Below, one piece after another: positions 13,482-21,855 of a stretch of DNA of 26,046 nt; the first letter of the stretch is position 1, and each line of letters opens with the position of its first letter. The notes beneath the pieces are model-generated. The model was not told the origin of the DNA. It ran no database searches and saw only the letters and a program-made list of their open reading frames with translations. A program made the position numbers and the translations under genes. Source of the DNA: a virus; the IMG/VR virus record IMGVR_UViG_3300037189_004619, positions 1-26,046 of that record, one strand, 5' to 3'.

Positions 13482-14627
13482 TTGAATGTAGGTGAACTGT
13501 TTGTAAAAATTGGAATTCAAGGGTCTGATACCGTAGGTAAATCTTTAAGCAAGGTTGAAGACGGTTTAAAGAACGTCGGCCAAATGTCATTACAGGCAAA
13601 GGCGGGAATTGTTGCAGCAATTTTCGCTCTTGAGCGTATGACTCTCGGTGCTGCTGAATTCGGTACAAGCATCCTTCATACTACAAGCGCGTTAGGTATA
13701 AACGCGCAACACCTACAGAGTTGGCAAAATCAAGCGCGTAAGTTTGCAGTATCCAACGATGCGGTTATTCAGTCCTTTCAAGCGTTAAAAAAAGTATCGA
13801 CTGATATTATGCTCGGGAAGGGTGCTCCCGCATCCTTTAAGGTAATTCAATCTAAAGTCGGACTAGATCCAAACAAAATGCGCGATTCAATGTACTTCAT
13901 GAATCAGCTTCAGAAGTTTGCTAAAACCGTATCGCCGGATATTGCATCAACGATGCTTCGGGATCTAGGCATCGGTGAAGAAATGGCGCAATTTCTAATT
14001 AGAAATAAAGCCGACATGAACAAACTTCATGGATCAATTTTAAGCGATAAAACGCTACATTCTTTGGAGCGAACAAACGCGGCTTGGATGACCTTAAAGC
14101 AAAACATGATGCTTAGTCTTGGCACTAAGCTAATGGGTCCGACGACTTTCGTAGTCGATAAGTTAAATCATTTTATTAACGGTGTTGGGAAAATTAGCGC
14201 AGCGATTAAATCCGCTTCGCCGGAGTGGAAAAGTTTCTGGACTGTTGCTGCGACTTCCGCTGCAGCTATCTTTGCATGGCTTAATCCATTAACGGCTGTA
14301 GTCGCCGGGCTTATGTATTTAATCGCAAAATACGACGAAGATCCTGAAGCATTTACTAAGGGAGCAAAAAAGGGTGCTGCTGATATTTCTGGTATGACTT
14401 CGTTTAAGGCGCAGATCGAAAAATTAAAAAACGGCGACTTTGAATCATTCTTTCGCGGAACCATGAATGCAGCTCCGAATATGGTCGACAAGGTTGGAAA
14501 TAAACAAGTAATTCAAAACAACAACACAGTAATTCATGGTGTAAAAAATCCGAATCAAGTTAAAACTGAAATGGATAAAGTAAACACTCGAACGGCTCAA
14601 AAACTTCAAACACTGGTGGGGTACTAA
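13482..14627 (+). CDS. Tail tape measure protein (short)
   Basis: This 381 aa protein starts at TTG with GGGGGG about 8 nt upstream. The N-terminus V-G-E-L-F-V-K-I-G-I-Q-G-S-D, then S-L-S-K-V-E-D-G-L-K-N-V, is characteristic of tape measure proteins. Long helices follow, and a hydrophobic segment at about 255-283 (AATSAAAIFAWLNPLTAVVAGLMYLIA) would insert in the host membrane during DNA entry. It sets tail length. At the commonly used ~1.5 angstrom per residue this predicts a tail near 55-60 nm, which is inference. It is short for the family but I see no frameshift or truncation. The stop overlaps the next ATG by one base. Confidence 0.85.
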   Translation: MNVGELFVKIGIQGSDTVGKSLSKVEDGLKNVGQMSLQAKAGIVAAIFALERMTLGAAEFGTSILHTTSALGINAQHLQSWQNQARKFAVSNDAVIQSFQALKKVSTDIMLGKGAPASFKVIQSKVGLDPNKMRDSMYFMNQLQKFAKTVSPDIASTMLRDLGIGEEMAQFLIRNKADMNKLHGSILSDKTLHSLERTNAAWMTLKQNMMLSLGTKLMGPTTFVVDKLNHFINGVGKISAAIKSASPEWKSFWTVAATSAAAIFAWLNPLTAVVAGLMYLIAKYDEDPEAFTKGAKKGAADISGMTSFKAQIEKLKNGDFESFFRGTMNAAPNMVDKVGNKQVIQNNNTVIHGVKNPNQVKTEMDKVNTRTAQKLQTLVGY

Positions 14628-15484
14628 TGAGTTTAAATATAAGCGCATTATCGACGGTTACATCTACAGCGTTAAGCCTAAACAGCCTAATACTTGCAAC
14701 CCCATCAAAGTCGAACAACTATCAGCCTCAGAATACTCCGCTTAGTCCCGGCCTACCTCAATCAATCGAATGGGGTAAGTCACTCGTGTTTCATTACGAA
14801 AACGAAAACAGCCTTATTTTTGATTCCGATATTACGGATCACTGGGTTGAAAACAATACCACAATTCAAGATCACATCGGATTTAAACCGATCACGATAA
14901 CGGTTCAGGGATTTATTGGTGAACTAAACGACGTAGTGCCGGACTTAGAAGTTTTCCGTATTGCTAAACTTTTATCCGAAAAACTTTTTGCATTATCCGC
15001 GTACATTCCGGCCGTTTCGATTACCGCGCTTCAGGCTTATAATGCTGCATTTCAGGCGTACCAGATTGCTAACAATACGGCAAATAACGTCGTCACGACT
15101 TGGAACACGATCACCAATCAAAACAACAACAACGAACCGCAAAACCTTCAACAAAAAATGTTTGCTGCTTTATACGGCTACTATTCGAATCGAACTCTTT
15201 TTACTGTTCAGACTCCTTGGCAGAAGTTCGACGACATGGCAATTAAAACCGTTAAGGCAATTCAATCGGGCGATTCACGAACTACGTCTGAATTCGAAGT
15301 CACCTTTAAGCAAATTAGAAAAGCAGAAACGAAGCTGACTCCGGGCTTTAACTCTGGAAACATTGAAGCGAAAAACACACAGGGTCGTTTATCCGCTCAG
15401 TCATCTAAAACCGTAAACCTAGGAACCTCAACACCGCCGGAAACATCGTTTACTTTCACTGAAGGGCTGGGAAATATAGCATGA
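14627..15484 (+). CDS. Dit-like/baseplate protein following the tape measure (putative)
   Basis: A 285 aa protein with recognisable Dit-like N-terminal features: I-E-W-G-K-S-L-V-F near 46-54, S-D-I-T-D-H-W-V-E-N-N-T-T-I-Q-D-H-I near 66-83, and K-P-I-T-I-T-V-Q-G-F-I-G-E-L near 86-99. These resemble the 'Dit-like phage tail protein' family that joins tail tube and baseplate. The middle is a helix-rich, Asn/Gln/Ala-rich stretch (~130-175). The end has E-F-E-V-T-F-K-Q-I-R-K-A and an unstructured Thr/Ser tail. Position right after the tape measure and before the plug and hub genes agrees. The exact baseplate role is inferred. Confidence 0.65.
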   Translation: MSLNISALSTVTSTALSLNSLILATPSKSNNYQPQNTPLSPGLPQSIEWGKSLVFHYENENSLIFDSDITDHWVENNTTIQDHIGFKPITITVQGFIGELNDVVPDLEVFRIAKLLSEKLFALSAYIPAVSITALQAYNAAFQAYQIANNTANNVVTTWNTITNQNNNNEPQNLQQKMFAALYGYYSNRTLFTVQTPWQKFDDMAIKTVKAIQSGDSRTTSEFEVTFKQIRKAETKLTPGFNSGNIEAKNTQGRLSAQSSKTVNLGTSTPPETSFTFTEGLGNIA

Positions 15485-15828
15485 ATCAGATTCAGCAAAT
15501 TACTTCAGACCCTAAGCAGAAACAGCGTTTTGTTTTACCGGACAAGACGACGTTTACTATGTCGATTGAATACAAACCCCTTCAAAGCGGGTGGTTTATT
15601 ACCGAGCTAAGTTATGATCAGTTTACGGCCAAGGGGCTACGAATTGTAACCTCACCGAATATGCTTCATCAATACAAGAACCTTATCCCGTTCGGACTTA
15701 TGGTTTTAACCCGTGATGGATTAGATCCAACACTTCAGCAGGATTTTTCTAGTGGTTATGCTACGTTTTACTTGTTAAACGAAACAGAAACAAAAGCATA
15801 CGAGGACTATTTAAGTGGCCAAGTTTAA
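15481..15828 (+). CDS. Baseplate plug protein (Pam3 gp18-like)
   Basis: A 115 aa protein coupled by ATGA to the previous gene. Its compact beta pattern is K-Q-R-F-V-L-P-D-K-T-T-F-T-M-S-I-E-Y, then G-W-F-I-T-E-L-S-Y. It continues K-G-L-R-I-V-T-S-P-N-M-L-H-Q-Y-K-N-L-I-P-F-G-L near 51-73 and F-S-S-G-Y-A-T-F-Y-L-L-N near 89-100. This matches my knowledge of the plug protein described in cyanophage Pam3 and common in similar myoviruses. It probably seals or braces the tube at the baseplate. The family recognition is from memory of the pattern. Confidence 0.68.
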   Translation: MNQIQQITSDPKQKQRFVLPDKTTFTMSIEYKPLQSGWFITELSYDQFTAKGLRIVTSPNMLHQYKNLIPFGLMVLTRDGLDPTLQQDFSSGYATFYLLNETETKAYEDYLSGQV

Positions 15829-16711
15829 TCGGCAATATCAACTACTGATTGAAACGGAAGTTAAGAATGAGTTTATTGAAATTAAACTCCCGTTTACGAT
15901 CGAGTTTGAAATCACTAAAAACTATTTAGCATCACAGAATGAAGCAACGATCCGCGTAATGAACCTTGGTGTAAAAAATAGGAATAGGATTCGTTTCGAC
16001 TTTTATGATATTACCGATCAAAACAAACGAAAGGTTATATTAAGGGCTGGATATGAAGGTTTTCTTGCTGACGTTTTTGTTGGTTTCATTAATTTTGCAC
16101 ACAGTGAACGCTCTAATCAAACTTTCGTAACTACGATTGTAGCCTTTGACGGCGGTTTTGCGTTTAATACTCCAGCGGATCAGGTCACATACAACGACGG
16201 TACTCCAGTAAAACAAATCGTATCTAACTTGATGGATCAGCTCATTGATAACGGGATTAATAAAGGCGTAGTAGGAAACATCGAAGGCACGATTAAAAAG
16301 TCATACACTCCGAACGGAACCGTAACGGATGCAATTAGAGAGCTAACTGGTCAGACTGGTTTCTTTGTTGATGGAAATGTATCTAATTTTTTAAATGATT
16401 CTGAATCCCTAGGCGGGGACATACAGGTTATTGATGCTGAAACGGGGCTACTTAACACGCCAATGGTTTCTCAGCTCGGATTACAGGTCGATATTTTATT
16501 TGAACCGAGACTTAGAATCGGTCAGGTTGTAAGGCTAAACACACTAACTGGTGATTTACGGCAAAGCGGTTTTACTGATTATCAATTTTCCTATAACGGT
16601 GATTTTAGAATTAATTCAATTCAACATAGCGCGACTATTTCGGAAGCCGTATCGGGCGAAGCATTTACGTCGATTGGTCTATCGGCTGGAAAATTTACGG
16701 GGGTTATATAA
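15815..16711 (+). CDS. Baseplate hub protein
   Basis: A 298 aa hub-type protein. GTG at 15815 overlaps the previous gene by 14 nt. The N-terminal half has beta strands typical of gp27-like hubs: F-T-I-E-F-E-I-T-K near 27-35, N-E-A-T-I-R-V-M-N-L near 42-51, R-K-V-I-L-R-A-G-Y-E-G near 71-81, and D-V-F-V-G-F-I near 86-92. A later part with R-E-L-T-G-Q-T-G-F-F-V-D-G near 175-187 and I-N-S-I-Q-H-S-A-T near 268-276 resembles hub domains of D and XkdQ type. The hub is the trimeric base for the spike encoded next. A one-base overlap links the two. Confidence 0.75.
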   Translation: MAKFNRQYQLLIETEVKNEFIEIKLPFTIEFEITKNYLASQNEATIRVMNLGVKNRNRIRFDFYDITDQNKRKVILRAGYEGFLADVFVGFINFAHSERSNQTFVTTIVAFDGGFAFNTPADQVTYNDGTPVKQIVSNLMDQLIDNGINKGVVGNIEGTIKKSYTPNGTVTDAIRELTGQTGFFVDGNVSNFLNDSESLGGDIQVIDAETGLLNTPMVSQLGLQVDILFEPRLRIGQVVRLNTLTGDLRQSGFTDYQFSYNGDFRINSIQHSATISEAVSGEAFTSIGLSAGKFTGVI

Positions 16712-17406
16712 TGGCAACAAATGATCCCGTCTACAAAGCACAGCCTAACCTAGCTGAAGTTTTACAGCAGCTACAAAGGAATATCTTCCTTCAAATGAAC
16801 TGTCACGCGGTTGGGATTATTCGTGCGTTTAATTCTACAACACAACTTGCACAGGTAGAGATCGCCTATTCAAAAGTTCAGTACGTTCTAAGTGGTTCGC
16901 TTGAATACACGAAAACGACTCCGGCGTATCCGCTTATTGCGTCTGTTCCGGTTATTATTCTAAGCGGTGGGGATGCTAGATTAGAAATGCCGATTCAGCC
17001 CGGCGACGAGTGTTTGCTTTTATTTAACGATAGGGATTTTACAACTTGGTGGGATAATGGTCAGCCGAATCAAGCTCCGTCTACACCACGAGCACATTCG
17101 TTTTCTGATGCAATTGCATTGGTCGGGGTAACGTCTAAGGTTAATGCTTATTCTAACTTTGATTCTACCCGCGCATCTTTACGAAACGGAACCACTCGAG
17201 TCGGAGTGAGCTCAAGCAAAGTTCTAATCGAAAACAACACTAAAACCCTAAAGGCATTGCTTGATTCTACGAATGGAATTTTAAAAGTTGTAAATCAGCT
17301 TGCAACCCTAATTACTCCTACGACCGGTTTGACGGCTGGTAATTTAGCTACAATTCAGGCGCAGATAGTTGCACTAAACACACAGATAGGCGGGTTACTA
17401 GAATGA
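16711..17406 (+). CDS. Baseplate central spike (Gp138-like OB-fold)
   Basis: A 231 aa membrane-puncturing spike protein. The N-terminal OB region resembles the Gp138 family: N-C-H-A-V-G-I-I-R-A-F near 30-40, then A-Q-V-E-I-A-Y near 47-53. Near 75-110 are V-I-I-L-S-G-G-D, L-E-M-P-I-Q-P-G-D-E-C-L-L-L-F-N-D-R-D and T-W-W-D-N-G. A predicted beta-helix segment (D-A-I-A-L-V-G-V, then R-V-G-V-S-S-S-K-V-L-I-E) and C-terminal heptad-like helices follow (T-L-K-A-L, I-V-A-L-N-T-Q-I-G). It is encoded after the hub and before the gp25-like gene, in the standard order. No lysozyme domain is present. Confidence 0.82.
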   Translation: MATNDPVYKAQPNLAEVLQQLQRNIFLQMNCHAVGIIRAFNSTTQLAQVEIAYSKVQYVLSGSLEYTKTTPAYPLIASVPVIILSGGDARLEMPIQPGDECLLLFNDRDFTTWWDNGQPNQAPSTPRAHSFSDAIALVGVTSKVNAYSNFDSTRASLRNGTTRVGVSSSKVLIENNTKTLKALLDSTNGILKVVNQLATLITPTTGLTAGNLATIQAQIVALNTQIGGLLE

Positions 17407-17756
17407 TTATTCGAGCATTGGACGTAAATCATGATTGGACTTTTGGTCAGGGAAAATTAAACTACATCACTCAAACGAATGCAGTAGTTCAAGATATTGA
17501 TACTCGACTTCGAAGTTTTCTCGGGGACTGCTTTTTTGACATTTCTTCTGGTATTGACTGGTTTAATCTCCTTGGTGAAAAGAATAAAATCGCCTTAGAA
17601 CTTGCGGTGCGTACTGTCATTTTAAATACTGAAAATGTTTCCGGTATTTTAGATAGTTCGATCTCGGTCGACAACAATAGGCAGATCACAATTTCTTATT
17701 CCGTAAATACTGTTTTTACCCAAACATTGAACAATACAGTTATAGTGAATTTATAA
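17403..17756 (+). CDS. gp25-like baseplate wedge protein
   Basis: A 117 aa wedge subunit coupled by ATGA to the spike gene. The gp25/gpW-type pattern runs W-T-F-G-Q-G-K-L-N-Y near 12-21, Q-D-I-D-T-R-L-R-S-F-L-G-D-C-F-F-D near 30-46 and G-I-D-W-F-N-L-L-G near 50-58. It ends in I-A-L-E-L-A-V-R-T-V-I-L-N-T-E-N-V and strands V-D-N-N-R-Q-I-T-I-S-Y-S-V. Gp25-like proteins form the first sheath-like ring at the baseplate and trigger contraction. Next comes the baseplate J gene, its usual partner. Confidence 0.82.
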   Translation: MIIRALDVNHDWTFGQGKLNYITQTNAVVQDIDTRLRSFLGDCFFDISSGIDWFNLLGEKNKIALELAVRTVILNTENVSGILDSSISVDNNRQITISYSVNTVFTQTLNNTVIVNL

Positions 17757-17773
17757 GCGAGAGGATATAAGTC

Positions 17774-18967
17774 ATGCCTAATCAAATAACAGCGTCCGGC
17801 CTAGAAACGAAGACGGTTCAGGATTTAAGTACAGAATTCACGACCGACTTAGAGGCGATTTATGGGCCAGATATTGATCTAAGTCAGAACTCACCAGACG
17901 GTCAGTTGATGATGATCTTCGTTCAGTCTGTGATTGATAATCTTGATCTATTAACTCAGATTTATAATTCATTCGATCCAGACAAGGCTTTTGGTCGCTC
18001 CCTAGATGCGCGTGTAGCGATTAACGGAATTCAACGTCAAGCTGGAACCAGTACAGCCACAAGCATCACTGTAGTGACTTCTCAAGCCGTAACCCTAGAC
18101 GGACTCGATACAGCTCCAAACGCTCCGTACACGGTTGCAGACGCTAATGGAAACCAATACCAGCTAACCACGACTACAGTAATACCGAGCGCAGGTTCGA
18201 ACGTATTGCCGTTTCAGGCTGCTAAAACAGGAGCTAGTCCTACTATCCCGAATACGATTACAATTCCAGTAACGGTAGTTCTGGGTGTTTCATCAATTAA
18301 CAACCCGTCCGCATACACCACACTAGGGACAAACGAGGAAACGGACGCAGCACTACGCATAAGACGACAACAGTCCGTTTCCTTGGCTTCTCAGGGTTAC
18401 TTGGCAGGGCTTTTAGCAGCGTTAGAAAATGTCAGCAATTTACTATCCGCTTACGTTTACGAAAATAATACCAACGTAACCGATATTGACGGTGTTCCCG
18501 GTCACTCTATCTGGGTAATTACAAGCGGTGGAGCGGACGCTGATATTGCTAATGCAATTTACAAAAAGCGAAACGCGGGATGCGGAATGTTTGCTTTAAT
18601 TGATGGAAGCGAAAAATCATACATCATTACACAGGTTGACGGAACACCGTTTACTGTTGAATGGAATCAAGTCGTAAATCAAACCCTGTACATTGAATTT
18701 GACGTATCTTCGATCGACGGAATTAACGTGCCAAACGCTGCATTGATTCAATCAACGCTTCCAACGCTTCTTGTTCCCGGAGTTTACGAGCGATTAAATA
18801 TCAATGACCTTGCTACCTTGGTTCAGCAAATTGATAATAACGCCTTGGTAACTGGGGCTGGTTTTGGATTATCCGGTGGTGGTCCGTTTACTCCTACGCT
18901 TATCCCGACCGCTAAAAACAAACAATTTTCTTTATTGTCTGCAAATATTAACATAACGGTAATTTAA
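17774..18967 (+). CDS. Baseplate J-like wedge protein
   Basis: A 397 aa gpJ-like wedge protein. The order is family-like: helical start with Y-G-P-D-I-D-L-S-Q-N-S-P-D-G-Q-L near 31-46, then Q-S-V-I-D-N-L-D-L near 52-60. F-G-R-S-L-D-A-R-V-A-I-N-G-I-Q-R near 73-88 is the classic segment. A variable strand domain follows, with G-T-N-E-E-T-D-A-A-L-R-I-R-R-Q-Q near 186-201, which is strongly diagnostic. The end carries P-G-V-Y-E-R-L-N-I-N-D-L. GAGAGG lies 6-11 nt before ATG. With the gp25-like and gpI-like proteins it forms the wedge triangle. Confidence 0.92.
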   Translation: MPNQITASGLETKTVQDLSTEFTTDLEAIYGPDIDLSQNSPDGQLMMIFVQSVIDNLDLLTQIYNSFDPDKAFGRSLDARVAINGIQRQAGTSTATSITVVTSQAVTLDGLDTAPNAPYTVADANGNQYQLTTTTVIPSAGSNVLPFQAAKTGASPTIPNTITIPVTVVLGVSSINNPSAYTTLGTNEETDAALRIRRQQSVSLASQGYLAGLLAALENVSNLLSAYVYENNTNVTDIDGVPGHSIWVITSGGADADIANAIYKKRNAGCGMFALIDGSEKSYIITQVDGTPFTVEWNQVVNQTLYIEFDVSSIDGINVPNAALIQSTLPTLLVPGVYERLNINDLATLVQQIDNNALVTGAGFGLSGGGPFTPTLIPTAKNKQFSLLSANINITVI

Positions 18968-18969
18968 AA

Positions 18970-19593
18970 ATGACTGATAATGAAATCATTAAATACTATG
19001 TAGACTTGCTGATTATGCAATACCGGGATAAGCCGAATGCCCGTGCTTTTGTAGAATCAGTAATCCGCATGGCAATCATGAATCAGCTTCCCGCATCCCT
19101 AAACGATGCGTTTGATTTAGATACCGCCGAAGGTGTGCAGCTCGACACGATTGCTAAGTATGTAAACGCTACTCGAAACGGGAATAACTTTAGCGGACCG
19201 ATGACCTTAACAGACGCTCAGTTTAGAGAGTTTATTAAAATCTGTATCGTGTCGAATTCATCTGGGTCTTCGCTTTATGAAATTGTAAACCTGTTAAATA
19301 TTTACTTCCCCGGCGTTATTTATACTTTTGATCAAAAAACAATGCGCTTGGACTACTTTTTTGACGCAACGATAGGATCTCAAGCACTAGCGGAATTCTT
19401 CATTGAGTCGGGAAGATTACCAAAACCAATGGCCGTTTTACTAGGCGTTGTTATTTATATCCCTAATTTACAAGACATATTCTTATTCCGAACATACGCT
19501 TCGCCTGCACCATACGGGCACGGCTTTAACAATTATTCAAGTTATGATTCAAGTTGGACATGGATCGGGTATTCTGATGTTATATATCCATAG
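18970..19593 (+). CDS. DUF2612 / gpI-like baseplate wedge protein
   Basis: A 207 aa protein two bases after the J gene. DUF2612 landmarks: Y-Y-V-D-L-L-I-M-Q-Y near 9-18, D-L-D-T-A-E-G-V-Q-L-D-T-I-A-K-Y-V near 47-63, and T-L-T-D-A-Q-F-R-E-F-I-K-I-C near 76-89, the family core. A loop S-N-S-S-G-S-S-L-Y-E-I and strand F-P-G-V-I-Y-T-F-D follow. The C-terminal ~45 residues (P-Y-G-H-G-F and D-S-S-W-T-W-I-G) are aromatic-rich and probably face the fibre. It links the wedge to tail fibres. Confidence 0.82.
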   Translation: MTDNEIIKYYVDLLIMQYRDKPNARAFVESVIRMAIMNQLPASLNDAFDLDTAEGVQLDTIAKYVNATRNGNNFSGPMTLTDAQFREFIKICIVSNSSGSSLYEIVNLLNIYFPGVIYTFDQKTMRLDYFFDATIGSQALAEFFIESGRLPKPMAVLLGVVIYIPNLQDIFLFRTYASPAPYGHGFNNYSSYDSSWTWIGYSDVIYP

Positions 19594-19605
19594 AGAGGCA
19601 AACAG

Positions 19606-20307
19606 ATGGCTAGATTAAGTAGGGTTTATCAAAAGATTTTTGGATCAAGCGCACCTTCTGGGAAAATTTCTCAATTCGGTAGCTTAGCGGCTGGTTCACC
19701 AGTCACAACAACTAATCCGGCAACAGTTCAAGGGATTTCAGAGTTCCTACAGGGTTGGACTAGCGCAGTGGTTGGTCCTGCAGCTCCGGCCATCGAAGAC
19801 ATGAATGCGCTATTTTATTTAGCGTTTTATCAGTTTGCATATTTATTTCAAGCCGGAGTCGCTGAATGGGACGCATCAACAACATACTACATTGGAAGCA
19901 TCGTAAATGATGGAACCGGCGCACTTTATATTTCACTGCAAGACAACAATTTAAATAACGCCGTAAGCAATGGAGCATTCTGGAAATCAGCTCTTGGTGG
20001 AAATGCGATTCTATCAAACGGATTAACTTCGGTTAAAACTTCAAACTACACAATTCAAGTCAGCGATGGCGGTAAGTGTATTCTTCTTAATTCTGCTGCT
20101 GCATCTTTTAACTTAACTTTAATTACTCCGACCGCTGGGTTTTCTTTTTCCGTAAAAGATACGACTGGAAGCCTAAGCACGTTCCCGGTTACAATCGTAA
20201 GAAACACTGCAAATAAAATTGAAAATTTAACATCGGATTATGTATTAGGAGCTGATTATGGTTTCTGGACATTCTTTTTTGATGGTACAAACTGGTTTAT
20301 TGCGTAA
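19606..20307 (+). CDS. Tail fibre-type protein with carbohydrate-binding-like module
   Basis: A 233 aa protein after the wedge genes. The N-terminus (residues ~1-80) resembles baseplate-proximal fibre domains, with A-S-G-like repeats and a helix F-Y-L-A-F-Y-Q-F-A-Y-L-F. Residues 84-128 hold W-D-A-S-T-T-Y-Y-I-G-S-I-V-N-D-G-T-G-A-L-Y, then N-N-L, then F-W-K-S, the pattern of small chitin/CBM5-type modules found in fibres. Residues ~135-233 form another beta domain ending F-F-F-D-G-T-N-W-F-I-A. GAGAGGC precedes ATG. It may bind surface glycan or act as an adaptor for the RCC1 fibre encoded next. Confidence 0.7.
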   Translation: MARLSRVYQKIFGSSAPSGKISQFGSLAAGSPVTTTNPATVQGISEFLQGWTSAVVGPAAPAIEDMNALFYLAFYQFAYLFQAGVAEWDASTTYYIGSIVNDGTGALYISLQDNNLNNAVSNGAFWKSALGGNAILSNGLTSVKTSNYTIQVSDGGKCILLNSAAASFNLTLITPTAGFSFSVKDTTGSLSTFPVTIVRNTANKIENLTSDYVLGADYGFWTFFFDGTNWFIA

Positions 20308-20316
20308 GGGGATATT

Positions 20317-21855
20317 ATGAATAACGTCACTAGAAAAATATTTAAAAAAAACGATACGTTTATTGTTCCAGCGGGTGTTACACAGGTTAGTGTAATTCCA
20401 AATTATAATGCATTAAATCCATTTTATAGTTTGAGAGCTACTCAACCAACAGGCGGCGGGAACTATATAATAACATCTGGTGGAAGTGTTTTTTTATGGG
20501 GACCTCAAGACGGAACAATTTCTTATCCTTTATCCCCAGAACAACAGTCACAAAATGTAATTAACTTTTTTGCTGGAAACAATAAATCTTTTTGGCTATT
20601 TCAAGACGGAATGTATGCAACGGGTGGAAATAATGAAGGTCAGCTTGGAATTGGAAATACTACAAGTCAAGTATATACGACTAGAGTAAAAGTTTTAAAT
20701 CCATCTAATTCAAAATATGTTGCAGCATACTCTTTTGGATCATCATTTTTTTTAGATGAACTAGGAAATGCGTATTCTGTTGGTAAAAATAGAAGCGGAG
20801 TTCTTGGAGATGGATCTGTTGCATCAACCACCGCTGCAAAATCTACTCCAACCCTTGTTGCTGGTGGCTATTCTTTTAAGAAATTATATCCACTTAGGGG
20901 CGGTGGTGATTTTGGAGCTATAGCAGGACTAACATTTGATGGCGATTTATATACTTGGGGATTTAATGAAAGCGGTGGAGCTGGACAGCTTGGGGATGGA
21001 ACGTCTGTTTCTAAGTCATCCCCAGTGTTAGTTGTAGGCGGTTATAAATTTAAGGACTTTTTTAATGGACAAGGTGGTGGGCCAACTTGCTTTGGAATTA
21101 CAGAATCAGATGATGCTTATGCATGGGGAGGAAATACCGCTGGATCTCTTGGGGCTAATATTACAATTCCACCCTCAGCGGTTAGTTCACCAGTATTAGT
21201 TGTTGGTGGATTAAAATGGAAAAAAATAGTTCAAACTATCAATAATACTACAATTGGATTAACAACATCTGGACAGCTATATTCTTGGGGTGCAAACACA
21301 AACGGTGCTTTAGGACAAAATAATCCAACAACTTCTGATAAAATTAGTAGTCCTGTACTTGTTGTAGGCGGTAGAACTTATGTTGATATTTTATCTTTAT
21401 CGGATTCTATTTTTGCACTTGACACTAATGAAGACATTTATTCATGGGGAAATAATGTATTTGGTCAGCTAGGGACTGGAGATGTACTTCCAAGATCATC
21501 ACCAACAATAGTGGTTGGTGGATTAAAATTTAATTCGTTTTGTTTTTTAAAGTCAGAAATGATAACTGCGCTTACAACGTCTGGACGCTTATATTCTTGG
21601 GGAAATAATGGTACTGGTGTAGTTGGAAACGGAACTAATGCTAACTCTTATTCAAGCCCTGTTTTGGTTTCAACAACGGCTATGCCTTTTTTAAGTAATG
21701 CATTATTAACAACTGGAGTTATGAATAGAACGCCTATTAGTGTTAAACCTGGTGAATCTTATTCAATTAAATTTTTTAATGGTGCAAGTTTTTTTGGAAA
21801 CAATCAAATTGCTTATGGACAATTAGAAAGCATAACTGTTGAATACGAATCATGA
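20317..21855 (+). CDS. Tail fibre/receptor-binding protein with RCC1-type beta propeller
   Basis: A 512 aa protein. The N-terminus F-I-V-P-A-G-V-T-Q-V-S-V (15-26) and C-terminus I-S-V-K-P-G-E-S-Y-S-I-K-F to S-I-T-V-E-Y (474-510) are typical of phage fibre beta-domains. Between them lie RCC1-type repeats. Each has a (D/G)-x-x-Y-x-W-G-x-N core, G-x-L-G-x-G, and S-S-P-V-L-V-V-G-G. Repeats start near 98, 150, 209, 266, 319, 371 and 423, about 52-59 residues apart, with a weak eighth near 55. Seven repeats fit a seven-bladed propeller. DNA here looks more AT-rich and CpG-poor than its neighbours, suggesting later acquisition. Likely role is host receptor binding. GGGG lies 8-11 nt before ATG. Confidence 0.85.
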   Translation: MNNVTRKIFKKNDTFIVPAGVTQVSVIPNYNALNPFYSLRATQPTGGGNYIITSGGSVFLWGPQDGTISYPLSPEQQSQNVINFFAGNNKSFWLFQDGMYATGGNNEGQLGIGNTTSQVYTTRVKVLNPSNSKYVAAYSFGSSFFLDELGNAYSVGKNRSGVLGDGSVASTTAAKSTPTLVAGGYSFKKLYPLRGGGDFGAIAGLTFDGDLYTWGFNESGGAGQLGDGTSVSKSSPVLVVGGYKFKDFFNGQGGGPTCFGITESDDAYAWGGNTAGSLGANITIPPSAVSSPVLVVGGLKWKKIVQTINNTTIGLTTSGQLYSWGANTNGALGQNNPTTSDKISSPVLVVGGRTYVDILSLSDSIFALDTNEDIYSWGNNVFGQLGTGDVLPRSSPTIVVGGLKFNSFCFLKSEMITALTTSGRLYSWGNNGTGVVGNGTNANSYSSPVLVSTTAMPFLSNALLTTGVMNRTPISVKPGESYSIKFFNGASFFGNNQIAYGQLESITVEYES

